From NCBI GenBank assembly GCA_965277535.1, contig OZ255825.1, positions 4,340,001-4,404,000 on the forward strand: a stretch of 64,000 bases of DNA. Reading direction: 5' to 3'. The position numbers were made by a program, and so were the translations under genes. Positions within the stretch are counted from its first letter, which is position 1, and each line of letters starts with the position of its first letter. Below are positions 63,103 to 64,000 of this stretch, piece after piece. This stretch comes from Ilyomonas sp965277535 (GTDB taxonomy: Bacteria; Bacteroidota; Bacteroidia; Chitinophagales; Chitinophagaceae). A model generated the notes under the pieces. It was not told the origin of the DNA, searched no databases, and saw nothing but the letters and a program-made list of their open reading frames with translations.

Positions 63103-64000
63103 ATGGAGTTAGCCTACTTGTATGATAAAGCCCTCAATTTTGAATTTTTATCGGTTGAAGAAGGTGTGCACCTGTTTCACCATGCACCGCTCACAGAGCT
63201 GATGTATGTTGCTGATGAATTGCGCAAAAAGCAAGTGCCGCATGGAAAAGTAACCTGGCAGATAGACCGTAATGTGAACACTACTAACGTGTGCATTGCC
63301 AACTGTAAGTTCTGTAATTTTTACCGCATTCCTGGCAGCCCGGATGCCTACATTACAGACATGGATACCTATCGCCGGAAGATACATGAAACCTTCAAAT
63401 ACGGTGGCGAGCAGTTGTTGTTACAAGGTGGTCACCATCCGCAGTTAGGATTGGAGTTTTACACCAAAACATTCAGCCAGCTAAAACAGGAATTTCCAAC
63501 GCTCAAGCTTCACACACTCGGGCCACCAGAGATTGCACACATCTGCAAGCTGGAAAAGATGAGCCATCATGATGTGATTAAAGCCTTACGCGAAGCGGGT
63601 ATGGATTCCTTACCTGGCGCTGGCGCAGAAATTTTAGTTGACCGAGTACGGCGCTTAATCAGCAAAGGAAAATGCGGTGCTGATGAATGGCTCCTCATCA
63701 TGCACGAAGCACATGAGCAGAACGTTACTACAAGTGCTACGATGATGTTTGGTCATGTGGAAACGATAGAAGAACGCTTCATTCATTTGGTTCGCCTGCG
63801 CGATACACAAGCCATCAAACCTGCAACAGCAAAGGGTTTCCTTGCTTTTATTCCGTGGACGTTTCAGGATGTGGATACGTTATTAACGCGCATTCGTGGC
63901 GTGCATAATTTAACCACCGCAGAAGAATACATCCGCATGATTGCACTTAGCCGCATAATGCTTCCAAATGTATTGAACATACAGGCAAGCTGGCTTACGG
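63103..64000 (+). CDS. mqnC: Cyclic dehypoxanthinyl futalosine synthase (radical SAM; 3' end outside window)
   Basis: 299 complete codons are visible from the ATG at 63103. Radical-SAM motif CIANCKFC (Cys64, 68, 71), then GGEQLLLQGGHHPQLGLEFYTKTFSQLKQEFPTLKLHTLGPPEIAHI, AGMDSLPGAGAEILVDRVRRLISKGK and ATMMFGHVETIEERF. This is MqnC, which closes dehypoxanthine futalosine to its cyclic form in the futalosine route to menaquinone. Continues past base 64000. Confidence 0.93.
   Translation, partial: MELAYLYDKALNFEFLSVEEGVHLFHHAPLTELMYVADELRKKQVPHGKVTWQIDRNVNTTNVCIANCKFCNFYRIPGSPDAYITDMDTYRRKIHETFKYGGEQLLLQGGHHPQLGLEFYTKTFSQLKQEFPTLKLHTLGPPEIAHICKLEKMSHHDVIKALREAGMDSLPGAGAEILVDRVRRLISKGKCGADEWLLIMHEAHEQNVTTSATMMFGHVETIEERFIHLVRLRDTQAIKPATAKGFLAFIPWTFQDVDTLLTRIRGVHNLTTAEEYIRMIALSRIMLPNVLNIQASWLT

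Overview
The window comes from a Bacteroidota genome, most likely a Chitinophagaceae-type organism (inference from gene content). Markers are a type IX secretion pair (PorP/SprF with a PKD-rich cargo carrying a gliding-type C-terminal domain), GldC, TonB-dependent receptors, DUF4270/DUF4907/DUF5689 proteins, LytTR and ECF regulators, and TAnnTTTG promoter elements in place of a classical -10 box. It is ordinary chromosome: about fifty complete genes, one tRNA, no plasmid, phage or complete insertion sequence, and no CRISPR.

Layout. 0-9.6 kb: a beta-propeller lactonase-like gene cut by the window edge; a secreted endonuclease/exonuclease/phosphatase; an MBOAT plus SGNH pair for surface acetylation; and a TonB receptor with a DUF5689/lamin-tail lipoprotein. 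9.6-12 kb: a patchy accessory stretch with a small membrane protein, a VOC protein, fused gene remnants, inverted repeats and an orphan ECF sigma factor. 12-18 kb: an envelope locus (CpsB-type phosphatase, outer-membrane protein, DUF4270 lipoprotein) divergent from a kelch lipoprotein, a DUF4907 lipoprotein and a LytTR regulator. 18-25.7 kb: a frameshifted lipoprotein, the T9SS pair, and recG. 25.9-33.4 kb: a minus-strand run of housekeeping genes (DUF721, CBS, alpha/beta hydrolase, CvpA, YqeY, GldC, glycosyltransferase) ending in a MurU-like nucleotidyltransferase coupled to an AmgK-RapZ fusion, probably an amino-sugar recycling module.

33.9-44.7 kb: trhO, purC, a second TonB receptor, a photolyase-like protein, proline dehydrogenase, thyA, folA and a methyltransferase. 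44.8-51.6 kb: a six-gene minus-strand nucleotide-sugar cluster (oxidoreductase with SAF-like end, 3,5-epimerase, SDR, RfbF cytidylyltransferase, C-methyltransferase, UDP-sugar 6-dehydrogenase) that probably makes a C-methyl-branched sugar for a surface glycan. 51.7-64 kb: def, ruvX, an aminotransferase, tRNA-Met(CAT), a DUF885 peptidase-like protein, a SIMPL protein, gyrB, pgl, and mqnC, which runs off the right edge and implies the futalosine route to menaquinone.

The most unusual signal is not a gene. An 11-mer, GCAAAAACAAA, occurs at least 23 times on the two strands together, seven times as the 13-mer GTGCAAAAACAAA, in intergenic gaps and inside genes. The gaps also hold several different palindromic elements: 25-bp perfect arms around 42.3 kb, nested 28- and 16-bp arms around 53.4 kb, REP-like copies at 33.5-33.7 kb, and an 18-copy 7-bp tandem repeat at 34.93 kb that supplies the trhO stop codon.

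All assignments come from reading the sequence and from knowledge of the families; no database search was run.
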